From: JANNSX01 sp041397825
GTDB taxonomy: Bacteria > Pseudomonadota > Alphaproteobacteria > Rhizobiales > Hyphomicrobiaceae
DNA: 64,000 bases
Assembly: GCA_041397825.1 (NCBI GenBank)
Contig: JAWKVX010000004.1
Coordinates: 682,001 to 746,000, forward strand
Direction of reading: 5' to 3'
The stretch's first letter is position 1, and each line of letters opens with the position of its first letter. Shown in pieces: positions 33,951-43,351 of this stretch. Under the pieces are notes generated by a model. It saw nothing but the letters and a program-made list of their open reading frames with translations. It was not told where the DNA came from and ran no database searches. A program made the position numbers and the translations under genes.

Positions 33951-34003
33951 CATGTACACCCCATGTATACATGCTAGTCTGATAGCTCCTGCGTGCGTGT
34001 CAA
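33951..34003 (-). promoter_or_regulatory. promoter with GntR palindrome in the divergent region
   Basis: The 12-bp perfect palindrome CATGTATACATG lies at 33962-33973, and a partial copy CATGTACA at 33951-33958 is 11 bp away. On the minus strand a TTGACA -35 element (33998-34003) with a weak -10 (AGACTA, 33975-33980) would start transcription near 33968, inside the palindrome. This geometry suits repression of the SDR-led operon by the divergent GntR at 34044. The promoter reading is an inference. Confidence 0.55.
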
Positions 34004-34043
34004 GACGTGACAGGCGCCTGCATAGCACCCAAGTGGAGTTTCG

Positions 34044-34739
34044 ATGCCAGCCAGCGGCCTCATCAATCGGAAGTCACGGCAATCGCCAAAACAGGAACCG
34101 CTCGTCGCCCGTCTTGTCGCCTCGATCCAGGCGGAGATCCTCGAAGGCACGCTCAAGCCGGCAGAACGTCTGGAGGAGCTGGCACTGTCGCAACGCTTCA
34201 ATGTCTCGCGCACGCCGATCCGAGAGGCCCTCAGACAGCTCGCAGCAACCCGGCTCGTCGAGCTGCGTCCTCGGCTCGGCGCTGTTGTGGCAAGCCCGAC
34301 CGCAGGTGAAGTGCTCGACATCTTCGAACTGGTGGCCGAGCTCGAGGGCGTTGCGGCACGACTTGCCTCGGAGCGTGCCGACGACGTGGCGCTCGCCGGG
34401 ATAGAGGCCGTACATGAGAACTGCCAGACGGCTGCGCGCGGAAAGAATGCGGCCACCTACTATCGCATCAATCGCGATTTCCACGAAGCCATCCACAGAG
34501 CCGCCGGCAATCGCGCGCTCATGCAGGAGATCGCCGCGCTCGACCGGAGGCTATCACCTTATCGTCGCTTCATCACCTTCCGAGACGGCCGGACCGAAAC
34601 GGCGCTCAGGGAACACGAGCAGATTGTCCGTGCGCTGGCAAAACGCGACTCCGGTCTGGCCGAAGCAGCCATGCGCGATCATGTGCGCATATTGGGCGAA
34701 GACGCCGCCGTACTCGTCAAGGGATTGCGACTCGCATGA
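34044..34739 (+). CDS. GntR family transcriptional regulator, FCD type
   Basis: Regulator of 231 residues. The winged helix reads LVARLVASIQAEILEGTL, then PAERLEELALSQRFNVSRTP and IREALRQLAATRLVELRPRLGAVV. The helical FCD domain contains NRDFHEAIHRAAGNRAL, with the histidine and aspartate/asparagine pattern that binds a metal or carboxylate ligand. GGAG precedes the ATG. It is divergent from the SDR-led operon across the palindrome at 33962-33973 and is coupled by a 4-bp overlap to the racemase-like gene. Confidence 0.88.
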   Translation: MPASGLINRKSRQSPKQEPLVARLVASIQAEILEGTLKPAERLEELALSQRFNVSRTPIREALRQLAATRLVELRPRLGAVVASPTAGEVLDIFELVAELEGVAARLASERADDVALAGIEAVHENCQTAARGKNAATYYRINRDFHEAIHRAAGNRALMQEIAALDRRLSPYRRFITFRDGRTETALREHEQIVRALAKRDSGLAEAAMRDHVRILGEDAAVLVKGLRLA

Positions 34740-35470
34740 CCAGGGCTAAGCCGCTGCGCATCGGCCTCGTGGTCCCCTCGTCCAACACGATGGTCGAGCA
34801 GGAGCTGCCGAAGCTTCTACCAAGGAACGGCTCCGCCACGCTTCACTTCGCCCGACTGGGCGTGACGCACATCTCAGGCAGCGTCAAGTCGAATGCGCAG
34901 TTCGAGATGGATCGCATGGTCGAGACGGCCGTGAGCCTCGCCGACGCGCAGCCGGATGTCATCGTCTGGGCGGGCACAGCCGCGAGTTGGCTAGGATTTG
35001 CGCGGGACGAGGTGCTCGCCCGGCGGATCACCAAGGCGACCGGCGTCCCTGCGACCACCTCGCTGCTTGCCTTGAATGAGGCGCTCGAGACGCTCAAAGT
35101 CCGCCGCATCGGGCTCGTAACCCCCTACATAGCCAAGCTCGAGAACGACATCATCGCCAACTACGCGGCCGCCGGCATCGAGGTGGCAAGCGCCGAGCGG
35201 CTCGACCTGACGGTGAACACCGACTACGCGAAAGTACCGCCGAGCCGCGTCGCCCGGATGTGTCGGGCCGTTGCGAAGGCCAAGCCCGATGCCATCGTCA
35301 TCATGTGCACCAACCTCGCCGGAGCGCCGGTCGCCGGAGAGACCGGCAAGTCCCTCGGCATCCCCATCCTCGATTCTGTCGCGACCACGCTCACCCGAGC
35401 GTTTGCCGTCGCTCGTCAAGGCCGGCTTAGGGCGCATCGCCCTCGAACCGCAACAGACTCCTCGTGTTGA
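34736..35470 (+). CDS. Asp/Glu racemase superfamily protein, arylmalonate decarboxylase/maleate isomerase-like
   Basis: Protein of 244 residues. The N terminus has LRIGLVVPSSNTMVEQELP, typical of maleate cis-trans isomerases and arylmalonate decarboxylases. Maleate isomerases and racemases use two cysteines; here the first position is G80 (VWAGTAAS) while the second, C191 (IVIMCTNLAG), is kept. This glycine/cysteine pair is that of arylmalonate decarboxylase. The last 20 or so residues (RQGRLRAHRPRT onward) do not resemble the family C terminus, so a late frameshift is possible. It is coupled to the regulator by an ATGA overlap. Confidence 0.75.
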   Translation: MTRAKPLRIGLVVPSSNTMVEQELPKLLPRNGSATLHFARLGVTHISGSVKSNAQFEMDRMVETAVSLADAQPDVIVWAGTAASWLGFARDEVLARRITKATGVPATTSLLALNEALETLKVRRIGLVTPYIAKLENDIIANYAAAGIEVASAERLDLTVNTDYAKVPPSRVARMCRAVAKAKPDAIVIMCTNLAGAPVAGETGKSLGIPILDSVATTLTRAFAVARQGRLRAHRPRTATDSSC

Positions 35471-35676
35471 CGTTCAACGGCGACAGGACCGATCGGCAGT
35501 CGCCTATGCGGCAAGTGGTGTCGACCCTCTCCCTGTAGCGACCACTTGACGATCCATCGTTGGCTTCTGCCTTCCCCTCCTTGCTCCATTGTGCAGCGCA
35601 ATGACAATGAGATTGTGTTCGGTAGAGATTGGCTCACGTCGTGCGAAACCTCGTCTGATTGAGCTATGTTTTGGGT

Positions 35677-36015
35677 ATGGATCGCTGTCTGGCCTTCGAT
35701 GGCACGATTTCTTTGGATGGAGTCAGGCGCGAACAGACGACCCTGTTTCCGGCACAGATGGAGGACGACGTGCCCGATGACAATCCCGTGCGCGCGGTCG
35801 ACGTCTTCGTCGACGATCTCGATCGACGGGGGTTCAAGCGCATCCGGACTCTCGATGTCGGTCGGCCTGGGGACCATCCCGGCAGGATGCCGAAACACTA
35901 TATCTGCGGCGACCTCAATCGCGTGCCTTCGAGTCGAGGGCTGGAGCGGGGATGCCAACGTAACATCGAAGTCGTTTTGACCCTGCTCCCCAACCTCCCT
36001 CCAGCCATAAGTTGA
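35677..36015 (+). pseudogene. N-terminal remnant of an IS1182-type transposase
   Basis: The frame reads REQTTLFPAQMEDDVPDDNP, then VRAVDVFVDDLD, GRPGDHP and HYICGDLNRVPSSRGLERGCQ. This matches the N-terminal region of IS1182-family transposases (QVTLLP-x-LDDYV-x-ENPVR-x-VD-x-FVD-x-LD, then GRP-x-YHP and YGYLNR-x-SSR-x-LE). It stops after about 112 residues and lacks the DDE catalytic core. The rest of the 35471-36151 gap shows no gene. Confidence 0.6.
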
Positions 36016-36151
36016 ATCGGTTCTTCGTTTGCCCCTTCGGAATCTCTTCGCCGGTTGAGGCCTCGAATATGTTGGCTCGCACTTGGGGCCTGCAATGCAA
36101 ACCCGTCGCCTGAATACGTCACCGTCGACCCAGGAGAACCGGCCTACTCGG

Positions 36152-37129
36152 TTATCCGGCGTAGGGCCGCAGCTCTTCAAGGTGCTCGGAGACATAGGCG
36201 ACGACGTAGCGGCGCTTCTCGCCTCCGCGCCCTGGTCCTTCGCTCCGCGCTGACACATCGCGCAGCACGAATGGTGCTCTAGCCTCGAAGCGTGCGTAGA
36301 TCTGACGCCAGGTCGCCTTGAGCGTATTTGGTGAAAGTGCCAATATCCCGCAGATGTCGAGATCGTTCAGCCCTGCGACGGCATGCGTGAGCAGCCGCCG
36401 CTCGGCCGCGGAGAGCTTAAGGCGCGGCGGCCGATACTCGAACAGGAAAGAAGCCGTCGTACCAGGGAGCTGGCCGGCAGCCTCGTTGGAGGTCAGGCCG
36501 ACGAGGGTACGCGAAGCGGTCAATGGTCCAATACCCAGTGGGCAGGGTGTTCCTGGTGCGAACCGCTGCAGCACTTTGTACCCTGCATAGACGAAGATTT
36601 GCTCGTTGGCCGTCCACTCGTCCTGCAGCAGGCTGCGCATGCGGTAGCCACCGTGAACCTCACGGTGCAGCTTGTGAGAGGCCGGCAGCAGCGCCCGGCA
36701 TCGAGGATCGCCCGGGTCCTTCACGGTTTGGCCGTAGTAGATCGTCAGTTGATTGAGGCCGCCATCCGCATTGGCCCGGCCGATGCGATCCGGAGCAAGG
36801 AACACAGTGCTCTCCCCACCCAACGCGCGCTCCAGGAGCCCGAGCGAGGGAAAGGGTTTGGGATCGGCGAGATAGCGCGCGACCTCGGTGTCACTGATGA
36901 AGGCCGACAGTCCCACGGCAGCGATGGCCCAGGTCCGGCCGTCGCTCGCGAGTTGCTCGATGCATCCGCCGCGTAACCGCTCCTCGCCGATCAGACCCCG
37001 GATCGACGACTCGATCGGGACGGCCAGAAAACTCGGCAGCGACCACTCATCCAGCATCCAATTCGTAGCGACGACAGCGTCGGTAGCTCTCAAAGGCCGT
37101 GTACGAACCTCGAAGCCGATGTCGTTCAT
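36152..37129 (-). CDS. LuxR-type helix-turn-helix transcriptional regulator
   Basis: Protein of 325 residues. A C-terminal LuxR/GerE-like helix-turn-helix is visible around residues 235-285: LKLSAAERRLLTHAVAGLNDLDICGILALSPNTLKATWRQI. The long N-terminal part (residues 1-230) has no domain I recognise and could be a sensor. No ribosome-binding site is obvious at the ATG. It is divergent from the giant RTX protein across 132 bp that contain an inverted repeat, so it probably controls that gene and itself. Confidence 0.65.
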   Translation of the reverse strand: MNDIGFEVRTRPLRATDAVVATNWMLDEWSLPSFLAVPIESSIRGLIGEERLRGGCIEQLASDGRTWAIAAVGLSAFISDTEVARYLADPKPFPSLGLLERALGGESTVFLAPDRIGRANADGGLNQLTIYYGQTVKDPGDPRCRALLPASHKLHREVHGGYRMRSLLQDEWTANEQIFVYAGYKVLQRFAPGTPCPLGIGPLTASRTLVGLTSNEAAGQLPGTTASFLFEYRPPRLKLSAAERRLLTHAVAGLNDLDICGILALSPNTLKATWRQIYARFEARAPFVLRDVSARSEGPGRGGEKRRYVVAYVSEHLEELRPYAG

Positions 37130-37163
37130 GAGATGTTACAATTTTCCCAGCGTCAGACCTTTT

Positions 37164-37189
37164 AGGGTGTAGCGGACAGAAGACACCCT
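37164..37189. promoter_or_regulatory. inverted repeat in the divergent regulator/RTX promoter region
   Basis: AGGGTGT (37164-37170) and ACACCCT (37183-37189) form an inverted repeat with a 12-bp spacer. It lies between the LuxR-type regulator and the RTX gene and is a candidate operator for that regulator. Confidence 0.35.
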
Positions 37190-37261
37190 GAGCAAGTATG
37201 CCCGTCTACGCCGCATTTCCGTCGCGCCGTTCGGTCGCACGCCACGTGGAGAGTATCTGGC

Positions 37262-40200
37262 ATGGTTAACACTCCGATATTCGATATCGAGCTCAGCCTC
37301 AGCACGACCTCTCCCAACCCGGCCAGCAGCGTACTTTTTACACAGTACCTCCCCTACCTCGAGGCTGCGGCTGCTTTCTGGGAACTCGCGATCGTCGGAG
37401 AGGTGCCGCTGGCGACACCATCACAGATCATCAGTTTGAATCCGGGGTTCACGCCGTCGCCTGTCATTACCGTAGACGACATTATCATATTGATCGGATT
37501 CGATCAGCTCCCCAGTGACCCAAACGATCCAACCCGCAGCCCTGCGGCGCAAGGCGAGCCGCTTGCCACCCGATCCGGCTCGAGTATTCCAGCCTATGGA
37601 TTGCTGACGCTGGACGACAGTGGGCTCGGGAACGTCCTGGGAGGAGACGGGCCGGAAGCCTTGACGCGTTTGATGATCCACGAGATCGGCCACGCACTCG
37701 GTTTCGGCACGCTGTGGGACACGCTCGGACTGGTGCAGTCCGTCAACGGGGCCGAGAGTTATGTCGGGGCCAATGCGCTTGCCGAATTCCGTCCGCTCAA
37801 CAACGACCCTTCAGCCACCGTGGTCCCCATCGAAACGCAAGGTGGCTCCGGCACGGCATTGCAGCATTGGGATTCGACGCTCTTTGCCGGCGAGATCTTT
37901 GGAACAAGCGTCTCGACACTCGCCATCAGCCGAATATCTCTCGGGGCCATGGCCGACCTCGGCTACACGATCGATCTCGGCGCTGCCGATCCGTTCGCCC
38001 TGCCGGCGACCCCGGGCGCGCTTTTCGATGACGTTGCCGGCAACTACTTCTCCAAGGCAGCGCTCCCCCTCGGGGGCAGCATCGCGGCGACCATCGAGCA
38101 GTCCGACGACAACGACTGGTTCCGGGTCGAGCTCGCGGCCGGCACCGAGTATGTCTTCGAGATGGCGGCAGGTGCCTCGGGTTCAGGCACGCTCGCTGAT
38201 CCCTTCCTGACGCTCCGTGCCCTCGACGGCGAAATTCTGGCAACAGGCGGCGCATCGGGCCAGGACGCAACGATCACCTTCACTCCGGCCGCGGCCGGCG
38301 TCTATTTCCTCGATGCCTCCGACATTGGGACAGGCACCGGTAGCTATGTGCTTCGGAGTTTGGATACCTATTCGATCGAAGGCGCACCCGAGACGGGCGA
38401 GAGCGGCACGCTGGCATTCGTCGTCTCGCGCACTTTCGGCGATGCGGCCGCGAGCGTCGATTTGTTGCTCGGCGGCACAGCCACGCTCGGCATCGACTAC
38501 GCGGTTCCAACGCTGACAGTCTCGTTCCTGCCGGGCGAGACCGAAAAGACGATCGAGATCACGACGCGGTCCGACGGTTCGGCCGAAGGGTCCGAAACCG
38601 TCACGGTCTCGCTCGATCCGACGGGAATCAACGTCGATCCGGCCGCCGCCTCGGCGACGGGAACGATCGTAGATGTGCCGCTGCCAGAGGTCACACAGCA
38701 GAATTTCTTCGGCAGCTCTGGGTCGCCCGGTTTCGAAGCGCCATTTAACTCCATACCAGGTGCGAACGGCGGGAACGGCGGCTCCGGAGGAGCTGGTCAA
38801 GACGCGTCAGCGAGCATCTCAGCGACCTCAATCACTGATGGTAGTAACGCATCCAATACGACACTCCGGGTAATCGCGTTCGGCGGATCGGGGGGCTCTG
38901 GCGGCGGTGGCGCCGATGGAGTCCAGGAAATTCAGACTTCCATCTCCGGATCGACGACCACGGCAACGTATGCCACGGGCGGAAACGGTGGCCATGGAGG
39001 TGAAGGTGGCGCCGGTGGAAATGCCATCGGCGCAATCGCAACCAACACAATTTCCACGGGTGCGGGCTTCGACGTCGTACTTCTGGATGTGTTCGCTTTA
39101 GGTGGTTCCGGCGGCAACGGTGGTGAAGGTGGGTTCGGCGGGAGCGGCGGCTTCAACGCCAACACGACCACAACTTTCCTTCGCGACAACTCTCAGTCCC
39201 AGGAGACGACCATTATTATACCCGGGCCGGCAGGCGCGCCCGGGTTATCAAACAACGGTGGAGACGGCGAATCAGCCATAGCGGAGATCGTGCAGAACTC
39301 CGTCGACCTCGGTGCAGAAGGTGGAATTGCAAGATTGTTCTCCACCGCCAACGGAGGCTTTGGTGGATTCGGTGGCCGAGCTGTCGGGGGGTTGGACGGC
39401 GTCACGCCACCGCTTGCTGGCGATGGCGGAGGTGGCGGAAGCGGCGGGAACGCCACTGGCCGTCTGTCGGGCAACGGTCTTTCGGCTGCGGGCTCATCAC
39501 CGAGCACAAGCAGTACCTTCATGCTTGAGGTCGTCGCCAGAGGCGGCTCTGGCGGATTAGGTGGCGAAGGCGGCGATCCCGGCGTCCAAGGTACTGAAAG
39601 TGGAGGCTTCACATTTCAGGTTGATGGCATCGCGCTCGACGTCATCGGTGGAACGACTACGACGACTGTCACGCAAGGCACAGGAGGGGCAGGCGGCACC
39701 GGCGGGTCGGGTGGAGATGCTATCGCCGAGATGATCGACAACCAGGTCATTGGTGGCATGGGTATCGATCATGTCTCGTTGTCCGCCCAGCTCATCGTTG
39801 GAAGCGCTGGAATCGGTGGCATCGGCGGTCAGCCAGCGCCAGCCGAGACAGTAACAGAAGCCGTGGGTAGTGCTGGCGGCGGTACGGCAATTACGTCGAT
39901 TGGTGGCGGGGTCAGTGGTCCAAGTGGAACTGACGGTTTGGCAGGCTCTGCCGAGCTCCGCATCACCGGCAACAACATCGATCTCGGCGGCGGCAACGAT
40001 AGTATCGCCATTGTCGCCGCGGCCCCTGTGCTCGCCACCTCCTTCACATTCGACATTTCAGGCAACACCTTCGACGGCGGCGCGGGCACGCGCGATACGT
40101 TGAACCTCAGCGGTCTGGACTTGGGCATCGGCGTCAGCATGTCCTTCCTCGCCGGCACGCTTCAGGTTGGGAACGGCGCCAACACCATCACCGGTATCGA

Positions 40201-43200
40201 AGGCTTCGTCGGCACCGCTCATGACGACACGATCGAAGGCGACGATCTCGACAACACGCTCGAAGGCGGCGACGGCAACAACACGATCGTCGGTGGTGCT
40301 GGCGACGACCTCATCCTCGCCGATCACGACAACGGCACGGATCTCATAACGGGCAGCGCAGGCGACGATTGGATCATCGCCACCGGCAACGCCGTATCGA
40401 CCGCCGTTTTCTCGGGCGCGCGCGCAGACTACGACATCTCCGTCGCCAACGGCCTGCTCTACATCGCGCATCTGCGCAATGTCCAGGGTAGCGGCGATGG
40501 TCGCGATGTTCTGGTAGACGTCGATTTCCTGCGGTTCACTGACCGGACAGAGAGCTCCAGCGCCTATAACAACGGCCCTCTCGTCTCGATCGAGCTGGCG
40601 CCAGCCTCCGATCTGGAGGGGGCGACCTTCACACTGACCGCGACGCGCACCGGCGATCTCTCCGGCGTCACGCGCGTCGACTATGACATCACCGGCCCGT
40701 CTGGCTTCTCCGCCGCCGATCTTGCGACACCTCTGACGGGCACGCTCATCTTTGCTGCTGGCCAGGCGACGGTGACGCGTTCCATCGCCACGGCTGACGA
40801 TAGTCTGATCGAGAACGACGAGACCTTCTCGGTCACGTTGTCGAATGCGAGCGGCGGCAGCATCGGCAATGGCACGGCGCAGGCGACGATTGTCGACAAC
40901 GACGTGCCGAGCACGTTCCCGATCGTGACCATCGCTTTGACGCCAGCATCGGCCGAGGAAGGCAACGGCTACACGCTGACGGCATCGACCTCGGCGCTCA
41001 GCGCCCTGCCGATCACGGTCGACTATGCGATCGCCGGCGATCCCGCGAGTCCGGGCTTCACCGCCGCCGACATCGATATTCCCCTCACCGGCACGATTAC
41101 AATCGCGCCGGCCTCATTTACGGAGGTTCTCACCTTCAACTCGGTCGACGATACGGTGGCGGAGGCCGACGAGACCTTCTCCATCGCGATCTCCAATCCC
41201 GTCAATGGCGCCATCGTCGTCGGACTGGGTACGACGACCAGCGCCACAATTCTCAATGACGATGCGGGTCCGCTGCCCCCGACCGTCTCGATCTCGATCT
41301 CCTCGGCGACCGCGGTGACGGAAGGCGGCACCATCGTCTTCGACATCACCCGGGTCGGTGACCTGACGCAGGACACGTTCGTCAACTACACGATCACTGG
41401 AAGCGCCGGTTTCGATGCCGCTGATATCGGCGTGTTCCTGGGGAATACGATCCTCATTCCGGCCGGCGATGCCACAGTGCAGCTCGTCGTGCCGACCGGA
41501 AACGACTCGACCGTCGAGGCCGACGACAGCTTCACCGTCACGTTGTCCGGTCCCGTGAACGGGCTCATCGGCATCGCGACCGCCACGGCGACGATCCTGA
41601 ACGACGATCTGCCGCCTGTGAATGCTCCACCGGTCGCGACCGGCGATGCCTTCACGGTCGCCGAGGATCAGACGCTTTCGATCGCGGCTCCGGGCCTCCT
41701 CGGCAACGATTCCGACGCCGATGGCGATCCCCTCTCCGCACTCCTCGTCGCGGCGCCGGCGAGCGGAACCTTGACATTGAGTCCAAACGGCGCGTTCACC
41801 TACACGCCCGATGCCGACTTTGCGGGCATCGACAGCTTCACCTATCAGGCTAGCGACGGTCAGGTCGTCTCCAACGTCGCGACCGTTACCCTGACGGTAA
41901 CGCCGGTTGCCGACCCAGCGGCCATCTCGGGGACGGCCAGCGGCAGTGTCACGGAAGACGGTCTGCTCTTGGCATCGGGCGCTCTCGTCATCGACGATCC
42001 CGACGCCAACGAGTCCCGATACCAGCCGCCGGCGACGCTAGCCGGCCTCTATGGTACCTTCTCCTTCGATGCACTGAGCGGCGCCTGGAGCTACACCCTC
42101 GACAATACACATCCGGACGTGCAGAGCCTCGACGCCGGTCAATCGCTCCCTGACACGCTTACCGTCACCTCGCTCGACGGCTCGGCGACGCAGGACATCG
42201 TCGTCACCATTCTCGGCGCCGACGAGTTCATCACCAATGGGGCGAGCGGCGGCCTTCTCAACGGCACGTCGGCCAGCGATCTGATCGATGCCGGCGGCGG
42301 CAACGACATCGTTCGCGCCGGTGCCGGCAATGACACGGTGCTCGGAGGGCCGGGAATGGACCTGATCGACGGAGGCAGCGGGCGTGATGTCATGTCAGGT
42401 GGAACCGGCAATGACACCTACGTCGTCGATCGCCCGACCGACGTGGTCAACGAGCTCCAGGGACAGGGCACCGATACGGTCCGTGTTGTCGGCGGCGGCT
42501 CCTACCGGCTGAGCGCCAATGTCGAGAACCTCATCTATGCCGGCAACTATGCCGGGGTTGCTGAGTTCGTAGGCAGGGGCAACGACTTGTCCAATGAGAT
42601 CACCGGGGGGAACGGCCAAGACCTACTTTTCGGATTTGGCGGGCGTGATCTCCTGCGCGGCCGGGGAGGGGCCGATCGCCTATATGGCGGAGCTGGGAGC
42701 GATATACTCGACGGAGGCTCAGGTAGCGACGTCATGCGAGGCGGACCAGGCAACGATACCTATGTCGTCGACAGGTCGTCCGATGTCGTCATTGAGATCG
42801 CAGGAGACGGAGTCGATACCGTCCAGGTTGTCGCGGGCCGCAGCTATCAATTAAGGGCCAATGTCGAGAACCTCGACTACCTCGGCAGCTATGCCGGCAT
42901 CGACGCTTTCACAGGAATAGGCAACGGAGGCCGCAATATCCTGACAGGCGGCTCTCGGAAGGACGTTTTGTCCGGCCTCGCAGGCAGTGATCAGCTCTTC
43001 GGTCTTGGTGGCGCCGACGAGCTCGATGGTGGGGCGGGGAATGATCGGCTGATCGGTGGTCGTGGCAACGATACGCTGATCGGCGGGCTCGGTGAGGATC
43101 AATTCGTGTTCGAACCTGGCTTCGGTAGGGACAGGATCACGGACTTCGATCCTTATGCCGGCGGCGGGCAGGATCTGATCGTCCTGTCAGGCTTTGGCAT

Positions 43201-43351
43201 AGATGCAAGCACATTCGCATCACGTGTCAGCATCGTGAAGATCGGCTTCGATACGCGGATCACCATCGACAATGATTTGAACCAGACACTGATGTTGGCC
43301 GGTGTAGCGGTACCACAGAGCGTCACGGTCGAGGATTTCCTCTTCGGGTAG
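37262..43351 (+). CDS. giant secreted RTX protein with N-terminal HExxH metalloprotease-like domain
   Basis: Protein of 2029 residues with no Sec signal peptide, as expected for type I secretion. Domains in order (approximate residues): zinc-protease-like region with H140-E141-x2-H144 (HEIGHALGFGTLWD, 1-240); PPC domain (242-369); Calx-beta (370-470); glycine-rich PGRS-like block built of GGSGGNGGEGG units (480-905); short RTX patch (980-1025); three Calx-beta repeats (about 1107-1450); cadherin-like domain (1457-1550); VCBS domain (1552-1653); RTX calcium-binding nonapeptides (1657-1950) and the usual C-terminal secretion region (ITDFDPYAGGGQDLIVLSGF). GGAG lies 10 nt before the ATG. No type I secretion genes are nearby. 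It is probably an adhesin or protease acting outside the cell. Confidence 0.85.
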   Translation: MVNTPIFDIELSLSTTSPNPASSVLFTQYLPYLEAAAAFWELAIVGEVPLATPSQIISLNPGFTPSPVITVDDIIILIGFDQLPSDPNDPTRSPAAQGEPLATRSGSSIPAYGLLTLDDSGLGNVLGGDGPEALTRLMIHEIGHALGFGTLWDTLGLVQSVNGAESYVGANALAEFRPLNNDPSATVVPIETQGGSGTALQHWDSTLFAGEIFGTSVSTLAISRISLGAMADLGYTIDLGAADPFALPATPGALFDDVAGNYFSKAALPLGGSIAATIEQSDDNDWFRVELAAGTEYVFEMAAGASGSGTLADPFLTLRALDGEILATGGASGQDATITFTPAAAGVYFLDASDIGTGTGSYVLRSLDTYSIEGAPETGESGTLAFVVSRTFGDAAASVDLLLGGTATLGIDYAVPTLTVSFLPGETEKTIEITTRSDGSAEGSETVTVSLDPTGINVDPAAASATGTIVDVPLPEVTQQNFFGSSGSPGFEAPFNSIPGANGGNGGSGGAGQDASASISATSITDGSNASNTTLRVIAFGGSGGSGGGGADGVQEIQTSISGSTTTATYATGGNGGHGGEGGAGGNAIGAIATNTISTGAGFDVVLLDVFALGGSGGNGGEGGFGGSGGFNANTTTTFLRDNSQSQETTIIIPGPAGAPGLSNNGGDGESAIAEIVQNSVDLGAEGGIARLFSTANGGFGGFGGRAVGGLDGVTPPLAGDGGGGGSGGNATGRLSGNGLSAAGSSPSTSSTFMLEVVARGGSGGLGGEGGDPGVQGTESGGFTFQVDGIALDVIGGTTTTTVTQGTGGAGGTGGSGGDAIAEMIDNQVIGGMGIDHVSLSAQLIVGSAGIGGIGGQPAPAETVTEAVGSAGGGTAITSIGGGVSGPSGTDGLAGSAELRITGNNIDLGGGNDSIAIVAAAPVLATSFTFDISGNTFDGGAGTRDTLNLSGLDLGIGVSMSFLAGTLQVGNGANTITGIEGFVGTAHDDTIEGDDLDNTLEGGDGNNTIVGGAGDDLILADHDNGTDLITGSAGDDWIIATGNAVSTAVFSGARADYDISVANGLLYIAHLRNVQGSGDGRDVLVDVDFLRFTDRTESSSAYNNGPLVSIELAPASDLEGATFTLTATRTGDLSGVTRVDYDITGPSGFSAADLATPLTGTLIFAAGQATVTRSIATADDSLIENDETFSVTLSNASGGSIGNGTAQATIVDNDVPSTFPIVTIALTPASAEEGNGYTLTASTSALSALPITVDYAIAGDPASPGFTAADIDIPLTGTITIAPASFTEVLTFNSVDDTVAEADETFSIAISNPVNGAIVVGLGTTTSATILNDDAGPLPPTVSISISSATAVTEGGTIVFDITRVGDLTQDTFVNYTITGSAGFDAADIGVFLGNTILIPAGDATVQLVVPTGNDSTVEADDSFTVTLSGPVNGLIGIATATATILNDDLPPVNAPPVATGDAFTVAEDQTLSIAAPGLLGNDSDADGDPLSALLVAAPASGTLTLSPNGAFTYTPDADFAGIDSFTYQASDGQVVSNVATVTLTVTPVADPAAISGTASGSVTEDGLLLASGALVIDDPDANESRYQPPATLAGLYGTFSFDALSGAWSYTLDNTHPDVQSLDAGQSLPDTLTVTSLDGSATQDIVVTILGADEFITNGASGGLLNGTSASDLIDAGGGNDIVRAGAGNDTVLGGPGMDLIDGGSGRDVMSGGTGNDTYVVDRPTDVVNELQGQGTDTVRVVGGGSYRLSANVENLIYAGNYAGVAEFVGRGNDLSNEITGGNGQDLLFGFGGRDLLRGRGGADRLYGGAGSDILDGGSGSDVMRGGPGNDTYVVDRSSDVVIEIAGDGVDTVQVVAGRSYQLRANVENLDYLGSYAGIDAFTGIGNGGRNILTGGSRKDVLSGLAGSDQLFGLGGADELDGGAGNDRLIGGRGNDTLIGGLGEDQFVFEPGFGRDRITDFDPYAGGGQDLIVLSGFGIDASTFASRVSIVKIGFDTRITIDNDLNQTLMLAGVAVPQSVTVEDFLFG

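Noticed and set aside
38700..39960. CRISPR-like or simple tandem DNA repeat in the glycine-rich part of the RTX gene
   Set aside because: The repetition is at protein level (glycine codons), in frame and with varied units; there are no fixed-length repeats with unique spacers. I saw no CRISPR array anywhere in the window.
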